Translations under genes and position numbers: made by a program
Part shown: in pieces, positions 1 to 12,640 of the stretch
How positions within the stretch are numbered: the first letter of the stretch is position 1
How the letters are laid out: each line of letters starts with the position of its first letter
The notes under the pieces: generated by a model
What the model saw: the letters and a program-made list of their open reading frames with translations, nothing else
Told to the model about the DNA's origin: nothing
Databases searched by the model: none
NCBI RefSeq assembly: GCF_009727055.1
Contig: NC_052354.1
Coordinates: 46,882,263 to 46,946,262 of the forward strand
From: Benincasa hispida
Lineage: Eukaryota; Streptophyta; Magnoliopsida; Cucurbitales; Cucurbitaceae
Reading direction: 5' to 3'
DNA length: 64,000 nt

Positions 1-516
1 TGGTGAAAGCCTTTCTTAGAATCTTTCTCCAATGAGCCTCCTAGAAAGGAATGGAATTTGGAATAGAATGTTCTCTCTGATTATCAGCCTCTAGATCCCT
101 TCACTTGATGTGTTGAGGCTCTATTTATAATGTCATGCGCTATCCTATCTTGGAACTCCCGCTCTGATTGGTTGCTATCATTTTTCAAGGTAGGTGAGAA
201 TGTCAGTGTTGCATCATGGTTAACGATCAGGGAGTACGTCAGAATATCTGTTGTATGATTTCAGAAATCCTAAGGCATGCATTGATTGCATTTCTCCTTG
301 AAGGATTGACGCATGAGATGATTCTTGTTTTCCTGCAAAACATAAACTTTGGCGCACTTTGACCATGAAATGCGCTCAACAGGCGTGTTCTAAGTATCTT
401 AGCACAATTTTGATTTTCATATATAATTTCACCATGATTGGCACGTTTTTTTCCTTTCTGTTGTCGCATATTTCTAAGAAAAATGCACAAATAACTTGTA
501 TTTCTACAAGTTATCA
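1..516 (-). repeat. Athila-family LTR, partial (cut by window edge)
   Basis: The last ~100 bases (about 415-516) resemble the inner end of the Athila LTRs at 6005-7839 and 14260-16092. They share a TTTCCTGCAAAACA-like block near 330 and the same terminal sequence ending in TACAAGTTATCA. A minus-strand TATAAATA box (122-129) sits where the other copies have theirs. The end is a palindrome (490-513): AACTTGTA, four bases, TACAAGTT. This is a relative of the nested element rather than a close copy, since the middle aligns poorly by eye. The remainder of the LTR, if present, lies outside the window. Confidence 0.6.
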
Positions 517-660
517 CCATGCAACTAGGTGCCAATTCTCGGTCGGGCTCATGCAAAAAATCATCGAAGTATACTAATTCCTGATCGGGCCCATGTAACT
601 AGGCGCCAATTTTCGACCGGGCTCATGTAAAATATAACATAAAAATCATCCAAATCCACA
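517..660. repeat. Short direct repeat next to the Athila LTR end
   Basis: A unit of about 31 bp containing AACTAGG, GCCAATT and CGGGCTCATG occurs at about 523-552 and again at 596-627. The stretch is more GC-rich than its surroundings. Similar CGGGCT and GAAGC-CGACC words recur on the far side of the MULE at 3140-3430. The repeat may therefore belong to the ends of that element, which is an inference. Confidence 0.4.
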
Positions 661-709
661 AAAATACATAAAAATTATGGAGATAATTAGTAATAAAAAA
701 ATCCATACA

Positions 710-3010
710 TCACTCGACAGTATTGAAAGGTTGATTGCATGTCATTTTGTTGTGATCCCATTGCCCATATCTAGAACACCTGTGGACTTGATGAAATTCA
801 CCTACAAAACAAAATCTTGTTGTTCGTGGGCGAACTACTTTTGAAAATCTTTTTGAAGGTAATGTTTCAACATTGACGAAGGCCGATGATTGCTTCCACT
901 TCAAATAGTGTCCAAGTGCTCGTATAGGTTCAGTATACACAGCCAACACTGATTCAATAGAGTATACCCGTGAACAAAGAGAGATAAGATCAATATTCTG
1001 AACCCTGCATGCAGCAATCACGTGTGAACAAGGGATTTCATAATAATCAAATTGCGACAAGTGCTTTTTTTTGCATGAATATTTACACGTCTCCCAAACC
1101 TCCATCTATTACCTCGAATTCATGTTGGTTAATTGGCCTAACTTCACGTCTGCTTACTTTGCCTGTCGCGTCAAAATACTGTTTGATGCATCCGTTCGAT
1201 GTTTGTAATATAAATCCTGTAACCAACCTCTAATATGGTCTAGAAATGATGTGATTGGTAATTGTCGTGCATCTTTTAACACTGCATTTATGCACTCGGC
1301 GAGGTTTGTCATCATTTGATTGTATTTGTTACATTGATACACCCTAGACCACTACATAAGACCAATATATTATAGGCATTTGCGTGGACCTGGATACCCT
1401 GCAAATTGACTCTAATGGTAGTTGAACATAGACTCACGTTTTGCCTTGAATGCTTTGTCGAAAATATCCAAAATTTATTTATTTTTAAAATTAATTAATA
1501 AATTAGCTTTCAAGTGATGGATGTAGATATCATGAAATGCTTCTAGAAAGACCATGATAATTGCCTTTTTTATGTTAGGGTGTCTATTCGGTACGATAAC
1601 CAAATCATGAACTTATCCAATTGTACATCTTAATTGCTGAAAAAACCACACCCAAGATTCATCAGTTTCTCCACCAGATATATCGATTGCGACTGAGTAT
1701 ATTTGATTATTTCATTGACCTCAGTCGCAAGCAGGTGCTTACCACTGTACTTATCCCTTAAATGTGTTCCATCTACAATTAAAATAGGGCGAATGCAATT
1801 CAGAAACCCCCTAATGGAAGCACCAAGAACCATGAAGACGTGCTTGAAATATTTATCTTCTTACAGATCATATTCAAATGTTAAACCAGGATTTTCAATT
1901 TGTAAGGTTTCACCAAATTTAGGTAACTTCTTGTAGGATTCTTCCAGTGACCCCCAAAATGGAATAACGCTTCTTCCCTTGCCCTCCATAACTTGTCGTA
2001 ACTTAAACTCACACCATACTCTTATTTTATATCCTTCATAATGTCCTTTGGTCTATATGAACGATTAATGTCTTCAAACTTTGACTTTATTAAATGTCCG
2101 AGAACCCAACTAGAAGCTTGTCTATGATCGTTAGTCAATATTTCATTTCTACATGTGTGGACAGTGTCATACTTAGAGATCTTAAATATTTCACAACTTT
2201 TCAATTTAACAGCTCGAACTCTCCATTTACATTATTTAACTAAGCATATAACTTTGTATAATGTTGTGGTTGACTTCTTCACCCTAAACTAAAAGTTATC
2301 TCTAATTGCTAACATAGATAACCACATCTTTAAATCCTTCTTATATATAAATATGTAACCAACTTGCACATCTTCAGAAGAATAAGACTGACCTAGCATG
2401 ACGATTATGCTACTAGATGGATGTGACAAGTCACGATCCGTTGCATGTGACAAGCCTCCATAATCTTTGATTGTTCGTTCTTTTGCATGAGGCGTATGGT
2501 GGGTATTAATCTTGGGTTACTCTCTACCATCCTTCTCCCTCCAAGACCAATCATTGAAATATTGACCTTGGTCTACATCATCCCCTAAGTTATGAGTTGC
2601 CAAATTAATAAGCAGTGAAGTAAGTGATACGTTAAAATATGTGGGAGAAAATGGACTATCCGACTCTATCTTGCAATATACTGGACTAGATGTTGAAGGG
2701 ATCTTCAATTTGTTGGATATATGAAATGTTTGGATGAAATCCTTGATTACTTGAACACTTTGGAAGCATGGATACATAAAGAGGTATTACTGAGACCTCT
2801 TCCCATGTGAGGCATGTGTGTAGATCTTCATCATTTCGAATTACAAATGTGGGGGCTTTGGATCTCAATTGAAGTATACATCTTATAACAAGATTATACT
2901 CATATGACATTATACCACTTATCCTATAAACTTCGGTCAGGAATTCATTATACGACGTGCCGACCTTAATGTCAAACCCCCATGACCCTCCTCCATCATA
3001 ATCCTTTTTC
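710..3010 (-). pseudogene. MULE (MuDR-type) transposase remnant
   Basis: Successive minus-strand fragments read in the order of a MULE transposase. An N-terminal part (about 2910-2520) is followed by the domain with CRNEILTNDHRQASSW (2204-2022), then the DDE core with LIVDGTHLRDKYSG (about 1770). Next come AECINAVLKDARQLPI (about 1300) and a SWIM zinc finger of C-x-C...C-x-H type with IPCSHVIAAC (about 1030). Stops and frameshifts separate the pieces, so no protein of normal length (600-800 aa) is possible. In the core, the usual SDRH-type motif reads PNRHPNIKKAI near 1590, so the second catalytic Asp is replaced by Asn. I saw no clean terminal inverted repeats. Confidence 0.85.
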
Positions 3011-3099
3011 CTTTCATTACAAACGCCACTAAAACAAATCCAAACACGAGGTATTTTCCTACAATTTATAACAAAAATATATTAATATAATGTAGTCAA

Positions 3100-3634
3100 A
3101 GAAAAAACAAAATAGAAAAGAAACTAAAAAGAAAAAAGTTGACCCGGTCGTCCACCCGGCCGGGTACAACACTTGGCCAAAAGATAGTTTTTATACTTTT
3201 TGTGCGCCCGATCGGGCTAGGATTAACTCTACCGGGCCCCGGACCACTCCCAACCCGGTTCCTATCCCCTACCCCGGAAGACTAGGTGATTTCAATCAAT
3301 TTATTTCATACCTGGTGAAGCTCGACTAGGTATCAAACTTATTTCAACAATTATTTTGTTCCCGGTGAAGCCTGACCGAGTAATTTTAACTATTTGCTTT
3401 CTACCCGACGAAGCCCGACCTTGTATCTTAAAAAAATTGCAACTTTTTCATTTTTTTTTTTTATAAATATCAAATGCAGGGCATCATTTAAAAAAAAAAA
3501 AGAAGAAGAAGAAGAAGAAAGAAAGAAAGAAACAATCAACAAAGCAAGCATAAATCAAGCAAATAAATTCTAACATGGAAAATCGAAGTCCAAAAAGATC
3601 ATTTATTTTTGTCAATTTTCCCAGAAATTATTAA
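3100..3634. repeat. GC-rich repeat block and AG-rich microsatellite beside the MULE
   Basis: From 3140 to 3430 the sequence carries repeated CCGGT-GAAGC-CGACC words (near 3310, 3362 and 3403) in otherwise AT-rich DNA. A (GAA)n/(GAAA)n run follows at about 3500-3530. No coding potential is seen. This may be the degenerate end of the MULE or a separate small repeat. Confidence 0.4.
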
Positions 3635-5570
3635 TGTAACGACCCTAATTTCTAATATATTTCTAAGATGCTACTTTATACATGTATATGCTTGGCAATA
3701 CATTTCTCGAACGATATTTAGGTAAAAGAGATAAAGGAAAAATAAATAAATAAATAAAGTTATTACGTTAAATAATACTCAACGGAATAAGGAAGAGGGT
3801 TTAAAAAAGAAAATAGAGAATTTACAAAACACAACGATTCATTGTTCGGGTACCCCAGACCTAACTTTAAAATAAATAGCAATTAAATAAATCAATAAAT
3901 GAATTTAAGGAGAAATCATAGGTTTTTAAAACGCCTAACTCCTAGACCAGACCCTAGCAAAATGAAACCTAAGCGCAGAAGCAAGGACTTCTTCAAATGG
4001 TCAGGTCACAGATCTCTCTTGTCATGCGCCGGTCTATTTCTACCTTTACCTGAGAACATGAAAGGAAAAAGGCTCAGTAAGCAACCCACTACTGGGCCCA
4101 CTCAGTGATCTGTTAGCCTTCCCATCGGGACACGGGTGCACGACAGTATCATATGCATAGGCATAAGGGGTGAACTCGAAGGCATGCTTTCATAAATAGT
4201 GACCTCGGTGTGTACTAACATAAACATAAGTGGTGGTCCCAAGGGGACACCGTATATAAGCATAGGATGTGGGTCCAAAGGCTCACAACATGTGATGTGC
4301 ATAGCCCAATGGAAATGCTAACAGTCACTGCAATCTCATATAGACATAAGCATTCAACCAAAGTCATAAATCATGCTAAGACTACATAATCGTTCACAAT
4401 TCATCCACCACACATTACTAGAACATATAGTGACAACGTTCTAGGACATAAGCGTAGACTTCCAAAACTTTCAACTAACCAACAAGCACATCAAGGTATT
4501 TCATTCCAATTTAGAACCAGTGGTATGCATGCCTAGGTTCAAGAGCGAACCATTAGTAAATCCCTTACCTAAGTTTGACACAACGAGGAAAATTCAGTGC
4601 AAGCACGAAAGCAACAAAACTGACACACTCGAACAAACTTCCAACACTTAAAATGAGCAGTCCAACCTGGCCACACAACAATAACAATGGTTTAACACAA
4701 ATCACAGTAGCATAACCCATCCTACAAATGCATTGGAACTGCATCCACTTACCTAAGGGTACCGAACTGCCTCAAAACAAACCTTCACTCTGCTTGGAAA
4801 CTTCCTTCACCACCACAAGTTCCTGAATCCAACCACAAAATTCCATGGGTAAATTAGCTTTGGCCCAAGAATAACCAATGACGATGAGTTACCAAAAGAA
4901 CCTGAAACTTACCCCCAAACAAAAAGATCAGGCAGAACCAACCACAATCCGGTGACAACCGGAATTGTCCACGTCAGAACTGGCAGATGGTGCTTGGGTT
5001 TAGTCCGGCGGCTAGTTGAAGGCGGAAGTCGAGCGGCAAGCGATACTGACCTGCTTGGGTGGCGACTAGGCGCACGACTGGGCCCTATAGTGGAACGAAA
5101 ACGAAAAAAGGAAGGTGTTGGTGTTGCATGGGACATGACTCGAATGACCCGCGACACCTTATGGTGAACGGTCGACAACAGCTACGGCTAGGCAATGGGG
5201 CTCCTTGTGTAGCTGGAAGAAGAAGGCTTGGAGGAAAAGGATCTCGCATGGGGTTGGGAGGAAGAAAGGGTTTTCCTTTTTTTTCTTTACTTCACGCATC
5301 CCAAGGTCCCCTTTTTAAATAACCAAACCCTTAAACCCTAATTCTTTTATATAACAAAACAAAAATAAATATAAAAACCCTCACTTTCCTTCTTCCCATA
5401 AAAATGAAAATCAAGCCACCAAACCCCATTTTAATAAATCTTCTCCAAACAACATCCAATTAAACTAAACCCAACAAATTATTTAATTGCCTAAACTTTG
5501 GCCTTGAATTAAAAGAAAATGAATAATTTCATGAATTAATTTAAATTTACCTAGATTCCGGGACGTTACA
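3635..5570 (-). repeat. 3' LTR of the Tekay/Del element
   Basis: On the minus strand it starts TGTAACGTCCCGGAATC next to the end of the chromodomain reading frame. It is about 1.94 kb. From about 3920 to 5570 it aligns with the other LTR (20692-22397) with roughly 10% mismatch in the parts compared by eye. The outermost ~285 bases (3635-3920) are missing from the other LTR. They end in TGTAACGACCC on the plus strand, a plausible LTR end, so I take the left boundary there. Confidence 0.8.
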
Positions 5571-6004
5571 ACCTTCCCTCCTTAAGGAACTTTCGTCCTT
5601 GAAATTTTTAGTCTTGGAAGAGCTCTGGATGCAGTGTTCTCATCTCGTCCTCTCACCTCCTAAGTTGCTTCCTCAAACTGATGATTCTGCCATAGAACCT
5701 TCACCACTAGCACCTCCCTGTTGCACAAAACATTCACTTTCCTTGCAACAATCTGTGCAGGCTTCTCTTCATAACCTAAGTTTTCATTCAACTATAAGGG
5801 CTCAAAGTCCACCACATGAGACGGGTCCGTTAAATACTTCCTCAACATGGAGACATGAAAAATATTATGGAACACGGAGAAAGATGGTGACAAAGCCAAA
5901 CGGTAAGCCACAGGCTCAATTCACTCTAAGATCTCGAATGGCCCTACAAAATGCGGACTTAGCTTACCCTTCTTTCCGAATCTCAGGACACACTTCATTG
6001 ACGC
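5571..6004 (-). pseudogene. Integrase C-terminus and chromodomain of the Tekay/Del element (distal part)
   Basis: Minus-strand translation gives VLRFGKKGKLSPHFVGPFE, the GPF/Y module after the integrase core. Next are a VFH...FHVSMLRKYL segment with FEPL, and a chromodomain-like end with EVLVVKVLWQNHQFEEAT. A stop replaces the expected Trp after EEAT. This is the direct continuation of the integrase fragment at 16184-16426. The Athila element and its 5-bp duplication split the frame between them. A chromodomain after integrase places the parent element among chromoviruses. Confidence 0.85.
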
Positions 6005-7839
6005 TGTAACGCAAAAATTGATCCTATGTCACACAATAGATGCATGCAAGATACAAATTCATGTGATATTATTTCTAGATATGCATTAATTATGAGAACC
6101 TTGTAGTATACTATGCGTTGTCACAAGTTTCCTTGCATTGGAACCAAGTATAATTCCACCGCACGTTTCTCGGTGTGATCCGAGGTCGAACACAGAGTTG
6201 TTTGAGGTTATTGCATTATGTTTGTAATACATGTGACCAGGGGTTTTTCAATTTATAAAAGTTGTTGTGTACAAGAATATAAACATGCGATAAAGTAAAG
6301 TAAAGCAGTAAAGTTGCAATAATAAAATAAATTGCGATAAAGTAAATCTAATCTAAGATGATAAAAAATATAGGTTTCACGATACAAGATACTGAAGTCA
6401 AGGCTGACTGTGAAGATATACAAAGATCGTGTTATGTGGTGGCAAGTCTTATGTGTGAAACATAAAGAGAAAAGATTATTAGTACAAATATCGCAAGTTT
6501 CTTAATTGCGTTAAAGGCATAAATACGGTTCCGCTTTTCCCTTGATGTACACCTCTTGGTGATCGGCCGCGCTCCCACATCTCTGTGGTGAAACAGGGAC
6601 AAACGTAATAAACGCAAGGTTGCTTCCATCTCTAGAAGTACTTCTTGCTTTAGTTAACGCATTCTTCTAACCTTCTCTCGACAGATCAGAATGACATCTT
6701 CACTTCTGCTCTCACAGGTGAAGATGTCGTCTAGCATGCTTTAGCTAAACATCTTTATTTCTTTAACACATATTAAGTTACTTGTTTAATCCGTATTAAT
6801 TACCAAGGGATTAAGAAGACTTCATGAAGAAAACGATAAACGGAGGAACGAAAATAGACAGAGAATGGGACATGAAAACGATCGAGACATTCAATATTTC
6901 TATTCAACGTTTGATATATGATTTGTGAATGAAGAGATTAAGAAGATGAAATACAATGATGAATAAATTTAGAAATAAATACAAATAAATGCCAACGTCT
7001 TGGCGTCGATCTGGATGGAGATTTTCTTGCCAATGTGGATGGATCGTGTGGTAGGATGAGCTTCCCTCTCAAGCTTGCTCAACCGGTAGCAGGGATCTGA
7101 GTATAGAGCTTCACGGCGGGGATTTGGCAGAATCGCTCTGAGACTCACCTCTCGACCTTGTCTCTTTTCTTCCCAGATTTCTTTCGATCAGTACTCAGCT
7201 CAGCCTCTCTCTCAGTAATCCAGCAACAATTAGTCCTCGTATCAATTATTCCCGTATCAAGTATGTTTTTCACTAAAGTCTATGGGGGTATTTATAGGTG
7301 AAAAGCTTTGACTCTTGGTTAGTGGTCCCCAATGTGTTGTTATGGAAATTCCGAAGATGGAGGAATAAATATTCCTTCTGTTATGCAATCAGACCGTCAA
7401 ATCTGCACAACGGTTAGTTGTACACATGTCGCAATCCTCCGCGTTTACATTGCTCAGCTGCATCTTTCGATCGGGTGCTCGCATGCGGTGTTGTTTTTAT
7501 TATCGCATGCGGTTGAAAGTCAGCTTGAGATCAACTGTCGCATTGCACCGTCATTGCATTAATCGTATCTTCATTGTTGATTGACGGGCGCAATGTGACA
7601 AAGATGCGTTATTCAGTTTCTCGTTGAGCCTTGATCGCAAGCGGCGACTTGGTTTCCTGCAAAACAGAATAAAATTGTCCTCGTCTACCATCTTGATGAT
7701 GTTAGTGGGTGTGATTGCGGTAATTTATAATTATTGTATTTTTGAGCTAATTTTCATACAATCAACGCATATTTTCTCTCTTTTGGCCGCAATATCTGAA
7801 TAAGGCAGTATAAATAACTTGTATTTCTACAAGTTATCA
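6005..7839 (-). repeat. 3' LTR of the Athila element
   Basis: This is the left LTR, 1835 bp, TG...CA bounded. On the minus strand it begins TGATAACTTGTA, and the opening bases form a perfect palindrome (7813-7836) with a four-base loop. A TATAAATA box on the minus strand lies at 7289-7296. The purine tract AGGGGGTG at 7840-7847 abuts it, as expected for plus-strand priming. Confidence 0.92.
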
Positions 7840-9290
7840 CACCCCCTAATTTAGATATATGCTTGTCCTCAAGCATATCTTCTACTAAGGCAATGAAGCT
7901 TAATTCCTATCCTATATTTTTGCATCGATTGGTTGCTCCGAATGTTACACTTAGGCACATTACTTAACAACGTAATTTCCTCTTATCCTTGCTAATTCTT
8001 GACAAAGCCCTACTTTATTCTTCTACATAACAAATTTCTGCTAAAAAATGCTTTTCTAGTTTTAAAAATAGAATGTTTATCTCTTCTTTGTCAAAACAAC
8101 TCGATGTATCTATATGTTGTGGTCAAACTTTGCATCATTTATTTAGAGACCGTTGGTCATGGTTACACTCTTCGTTTTGGCTTGTTCCCACGGGTGTCAT
8201 GCAAACATCCAACTACGGTTGTGTACCAATTTTCAACTTTAACTCATGATAATCAGAGGAGTTGTCTCTTGCATTTATTTTTCTTTTCTTTTTCATATTG
8301 TGTTATTCTTGGAAACCCACCTTCGTTTTGGCTTGTTCCCACGGGTGTCATGCGAACATCCAACTACGAGCAGGTTCCTTTCACAACTTAATTCTTATCA
8401 GGTTGGGAACATTTTTGAGATTTTCCCTTGCGCTGACATTGGAGCTTTGTATGAAACTTTATTATTTATTTTTTTTTTTGAAAAAATTGGACGCATTTTC
8501 TTGAAGATCGTATATTCTTGATCTTATCTGCTTAGACCTTCCCCACCCCCAAATTTAAAGATGAGCAAGGTCCTCATTTCGTTGTTTGGATAGACTAGAC
8601 AAACACTTAGAATAAAATCTCAAAAAGAAAGTTTGAGCAGAACTTTGAAAGATAAAAGGTAAAGTACTACTAAGCTAAGAATTAACCAAGTGTTAGTCAG
8701 AATTTACAGAGTATGAGAAATGTTTCTAAGTATAAACATATATTACATAATGGCAGCGCAATAAATAAGCAAAAGTAAAAGATTCAGAATATCGCAAATA
8801 TTGTCAAAGGATGATAAAGAAAAAGACACAGGCAAATGGAGAGAATATTTACTCAATTGTATTGGATATTAACAAAATATACAAAGAATTAAAAACTAAC
8901 GCAATACAAAAATTGTTGCCTACACAAAGAATCAAAGAATGTTGATGTTATCGTTTGAATTTGATTCAGACGTGTGCACAATAAAAATTAACACCGTGCT
9001 TCTATTAACGCAAATACATTTTTGCTGAGGACGGCAACAATGCATACACCTCTGCAACTCACCCCTTAACTAAACATATTTCTGGAGGATACCTCAATAT
9101 AGTGCATTTAGCTAAGGACGGGCAAAGGACATATACGCGCGCAACACACCCCTCAACGCAATGTATTTGAGTGTAATGGACGCAAGGTGTCTCTTGTTAA
9201 CACACTATGCACCCATCATCGCGTTACATACCAGTTTTTAATTTTTTTCTTTTTAAATCATAAAAAATGTAGGTCGAAAAGACTTTGCTG
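7840..9290 (-). other. Athila 3' non-coding region with purine tracts and a 48-bp direct repeat
   Basis: About 1.45 kb separate the end of integrase from the 3' LTR, with no recognisable env-like frame. A second G-run, reading AAATTTGGGGGTGGGG on the minus strand (about 8541-8556), resembles the tract beside the LTR. It may be an internal polypurine tract. A 48-bp segment at 8170-8217 recurs at 8321-8368 with one mismatch. Short plus-strand frames at 7999-8521 are products of this repeat and look non-coding. Confidence 0.6.
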
Positions 9291-12200
9291 TATTTAATGT
9301 TTAATCTCTGCCTGCCCATTAGTCTGTGGGTGATAAGCAGTTGCAACTCGATGGCTGACGTTAAATTTAGTTAACAAGTTGGCAATTATGCGGTTGATAA
9401 AGTGAGAGCCCTCATCATTGAGGCTTGTGGTGTCCCATAACGAGCAAAAATGTTCTTCTTCAGGATATAGTGATGACCTTCTGATGGTGGAAACGGGCCC
9501 ATGAAGTCAATTCCCCAAACATCAAATAATTCAACCTCTAAGATTGATGTCAATGGCATTTTATTTCTCTTTGACATATTCCCCGTTCTCTGACATATGT
9601 CGCATTGCACAACGTGGGCTTGGGCATCCTTGAATAGCGTTGGGCAGAAATAACCACACTGTAGGACCTTTGCAGCAGTCCACTGCCCCCTAAAGTGTCC
9701 TCCGTAAAGGGACTCATGACACATCTCCAAAATGTGCTTGACTTCGTGCTCAAGAACGCATCGACGTAATATGTGATCAGAACCAAGTTGATATAGGAAT
9801 GGTTCGTCCCAGAAATAAAATTTGACATCATGTCTTAGCTTCTTCTTCTGCTGGTAAGTATAGTCATCTGGTATTTGACCGCAAACAATGAAATTCACGA
9901 TGTACACATACCAGGGAACATTAATACCTACTGGCATCAACAGCTCATCGGGGAATCTTTCTTCAATATCTTTTTCTTTCCCTTGAACCTCGCAATTATC
10001 CAATCTTGACAAATGATCAACGACTTGGTTCTCGGTGCCTTTTTGGTTTTTGATATTGAGGTCAAACTCTTACAATAGCAACACCCACCGTATAAGGCTC
10101 GATTTTGTATCCTTCTTTTTCATCAAATACTTGATCACAAAGTGATCTGTATACACCACAACGTTTGTTCCGATTAAGTATTGTCGGAATTTCTCCAGTG
10201 CAAATACCACTACGAGCATTTCCTTCTTTGTGGTTGTATAGTTCTCCTGTGCATCATTCAATGTTTTACTTGCATAATAAATAGGATGCAATACCTTGTC
10301 CTTGGACTGGCTTAATACTGCGCCCACAGCATATCTGCTCACGTCACACATCAACGCAAATGGTTATGTCCAGTCCGGCACAACCAAGATGGGTGCAGTG
10401 ATGAGCGCATCTTTTAATGTGTTGAATGCTTTGGTGCACGCGTCATCAAAGTTATATTCTTAGTCAGCTTCAAGGAATGCACTTAGGGGCCTTGCGATCT
10501 GGGAGAAGTTGCGAATAAATCTTCTATAAAACCCAGCGTGTCCCAGAAAGCTCCTAAGTGTTTTCACGTTCACTGGTGGGGGTAGCTTGGAAATTGCGTC
10601 AATTTTTGCCTGATCAATTTTCAATCCTGCTTTAGAGATTTTATGACCCAGAACAATTCCCTCTTCTACCATAAAGTGGCATTTTTCTCAGTTTAGAACA
10701 AGATTTGTTGCCACGCATCTCTTCAAGACCTTTTCAAGGTTAGATAGGAAGGAGTCATAATTGTTGCCGAAAACTGAAAAATCGTCCATGAATACTTCGA
10801 CTGACTCCTTCAAGTAATCTGAGAATATTTCCATCATGCATCACTGGAAAGTGCTTGGCGCATTACATAGTCCAAATGGCATGCGTTGAAATGCAAAGGT
10901 ACCGAATGGGCACGTGAAGGTTGTCTTGTCTTCATCTTCCGGCGCAATTGCTATTTGGTTGTACCCTGAATAACCGTCAAGAAAATAGAAGAATTCATTC
11001 CCCGAAGTCTGTCTAACATCTGATCAATGAACGGGAGTGAGAAACGATCCTTTTTAGTGGCCAAATTTAACTTGCGATAATCCATACAAATTCTCCACCC
11101 CGTTGTGGTTCTTGTGGGAATTAATTCATTCTTATCATTAGTGACGACTATCATCTCCCCCTTTCTTCGGAACACACTGCACTGGGCTTACCCATCTGCT
11201 ATCAGATATTGGATAGATGACTCCTGCATCCAGCCATTTCACTATTTCCTTCTTTACAACCTCCCTCATGGCAAGGTTTAAGCAGCGTTTCCTTTCTACC
11301 GCTTTTGTCTTTCCTTCTTCCAGACGAATCTTGTGCATGTAGTATGAGGGGCTGATTCCTCGAATGTCTGCCAAGGTCCATCCTAAAGCCTTTGCGTTAT
11401 TTCTCAGGATATGAATGAGTGCATCTTCCTTCTCCTTACTTAGCGAGGCAGAAATGATAACCGGTAATGTGTTGTTATCTCCTAAGTAAGCATACTTGAG
11501 GTGCATAGGAAGCGACTTCAACTCCAGCACGGGTGGGTCTTCCAAAGATGGCTTGATGCGTTGTGAAGTTCGTTCAGACAACTTGAGTGGTTCAAAGTTT
11601 GATTCAACATAAATTGCGGCACAGTCCTCCTCCAATATTGCGTCGATTTCAAAATTTTCTTCTCTCAGCTCCTTTAGGGGCTCGTGCCAAGGTTCTTCCC
11701 GCAGTTCCTCAATATACTGGAAATTCTCCATATCATTTGGGTACTTCAACGCATTGAAAATGTTGAACTTTACTTCCTGATCGTCGACCCTGATGGTCAG
11801 TTCTCCTTTTTGTATATCGATCAGTGCCCGCCCTGTTGCTAAGAATGGGCGACCCAAGATGATAGGCACTTCTCTGCCAGTTTCGTAATCCTGTATAATA
11901 AAGTCTGCCGAGAAGATAAACTTGTCCACTTGCACGAGTACATCCTCTATCTTGCCCTCAGGATGCGTTATCGATCTATCGGCCAACTGTAATGTGATCG
12001 TCGTTGGTCTTGCGTTGTCGATATCTAACTTCTTAAAGATCGATAAGGGCATTAAATTTATGCTCGCCTCTAAATCGCACAGCACATTCCCGACCTTCTT
12101 ACCTTCTATTGTGCAAAGCAATGTGAAACTCCCAGGATCCTTCATTTTAGTGGGGATATTGTTTTGAAATAGTGCGCTGCATTCATACGTTAACGCAACT

Positions 12201-12640
12201 ATTTCATTTTCCCCAATCTTTCTTTTATTGGCCAGGATATCCTTGAGAAATTTTACATAACTCGGCATCTGCTCTAGTGCTTCTATTAAGGGAATGTTAA
12301 TGTGTAGCTGTCGGAGAACGTCCAAGAACCTCTGAAATTGCTTACTATCGTCTTTCTTCTTCAGCCTGGACGAGAAAGGTGGAGGATCCCGCCTTTCTTT
12401 TTGTTGCATTGGCTGTCTGTTGAGGTTCTGTTCTTGCTATGTTTCATTATCTGGAGGTTGTGTTGATTAAGAATTCAAGTCTTGAGAAGCTTCATCTTTT
12501 GTAGGTGAACTTGTATCTAAACTGGTACTTTTTCCACTACTGTTTGATTGGTCATCACCAACCGTTAGATCTACTGGTGTTGTTGTCGCATCTGGTACTA
12601 ATGGCATAGAGGCTGTTGTTTTGCCACTTCTCAATGTCAC
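9290..12640 (-). pseudogene. Athila protease-RT-RNase H-integrase polyprotein, broken
   Basis: Retropepsin lies near 12100, with the active-site loop reading DLEASINLMP where DLGAS is usual, then IILGRPFLATGRALIDI. RT follows: VIYPISDSRWVSPVQCVPKK, GWRICMDYRKLN, and catalytic box VFMDDFSVFG near 10780 (FMDD is normal for Athila). RNase H (10354-10070) has [15 protein letters not shown] and VVYTDH. Integrase has its H2C2 finger (H...H...C-DIC) and [11 protein letters not shown]. About 30 residues after HHYIL are missing. The DEGSHF and HPQTNGQAE motifs then appear near 9400-9310, partly out of frame. In-frame stops interrupt RT near 10840 and 10690. Integrase cannot be functional. Confidence 0.9.

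Noticed and set aside
4909..5322. Overlapping frames in the Tekay LTR
   Set aside because: They lie in LTR sequence repeated at 21725-22173, in different frames and with stops. Not a gene.
7999..8521. Overlapping plus-strand frames with Phe/Leu-rich products
   Set aside because: They come from a 48-bp direct repeat in the Athila 3' non-coding region, opposite to the element's sense strand.
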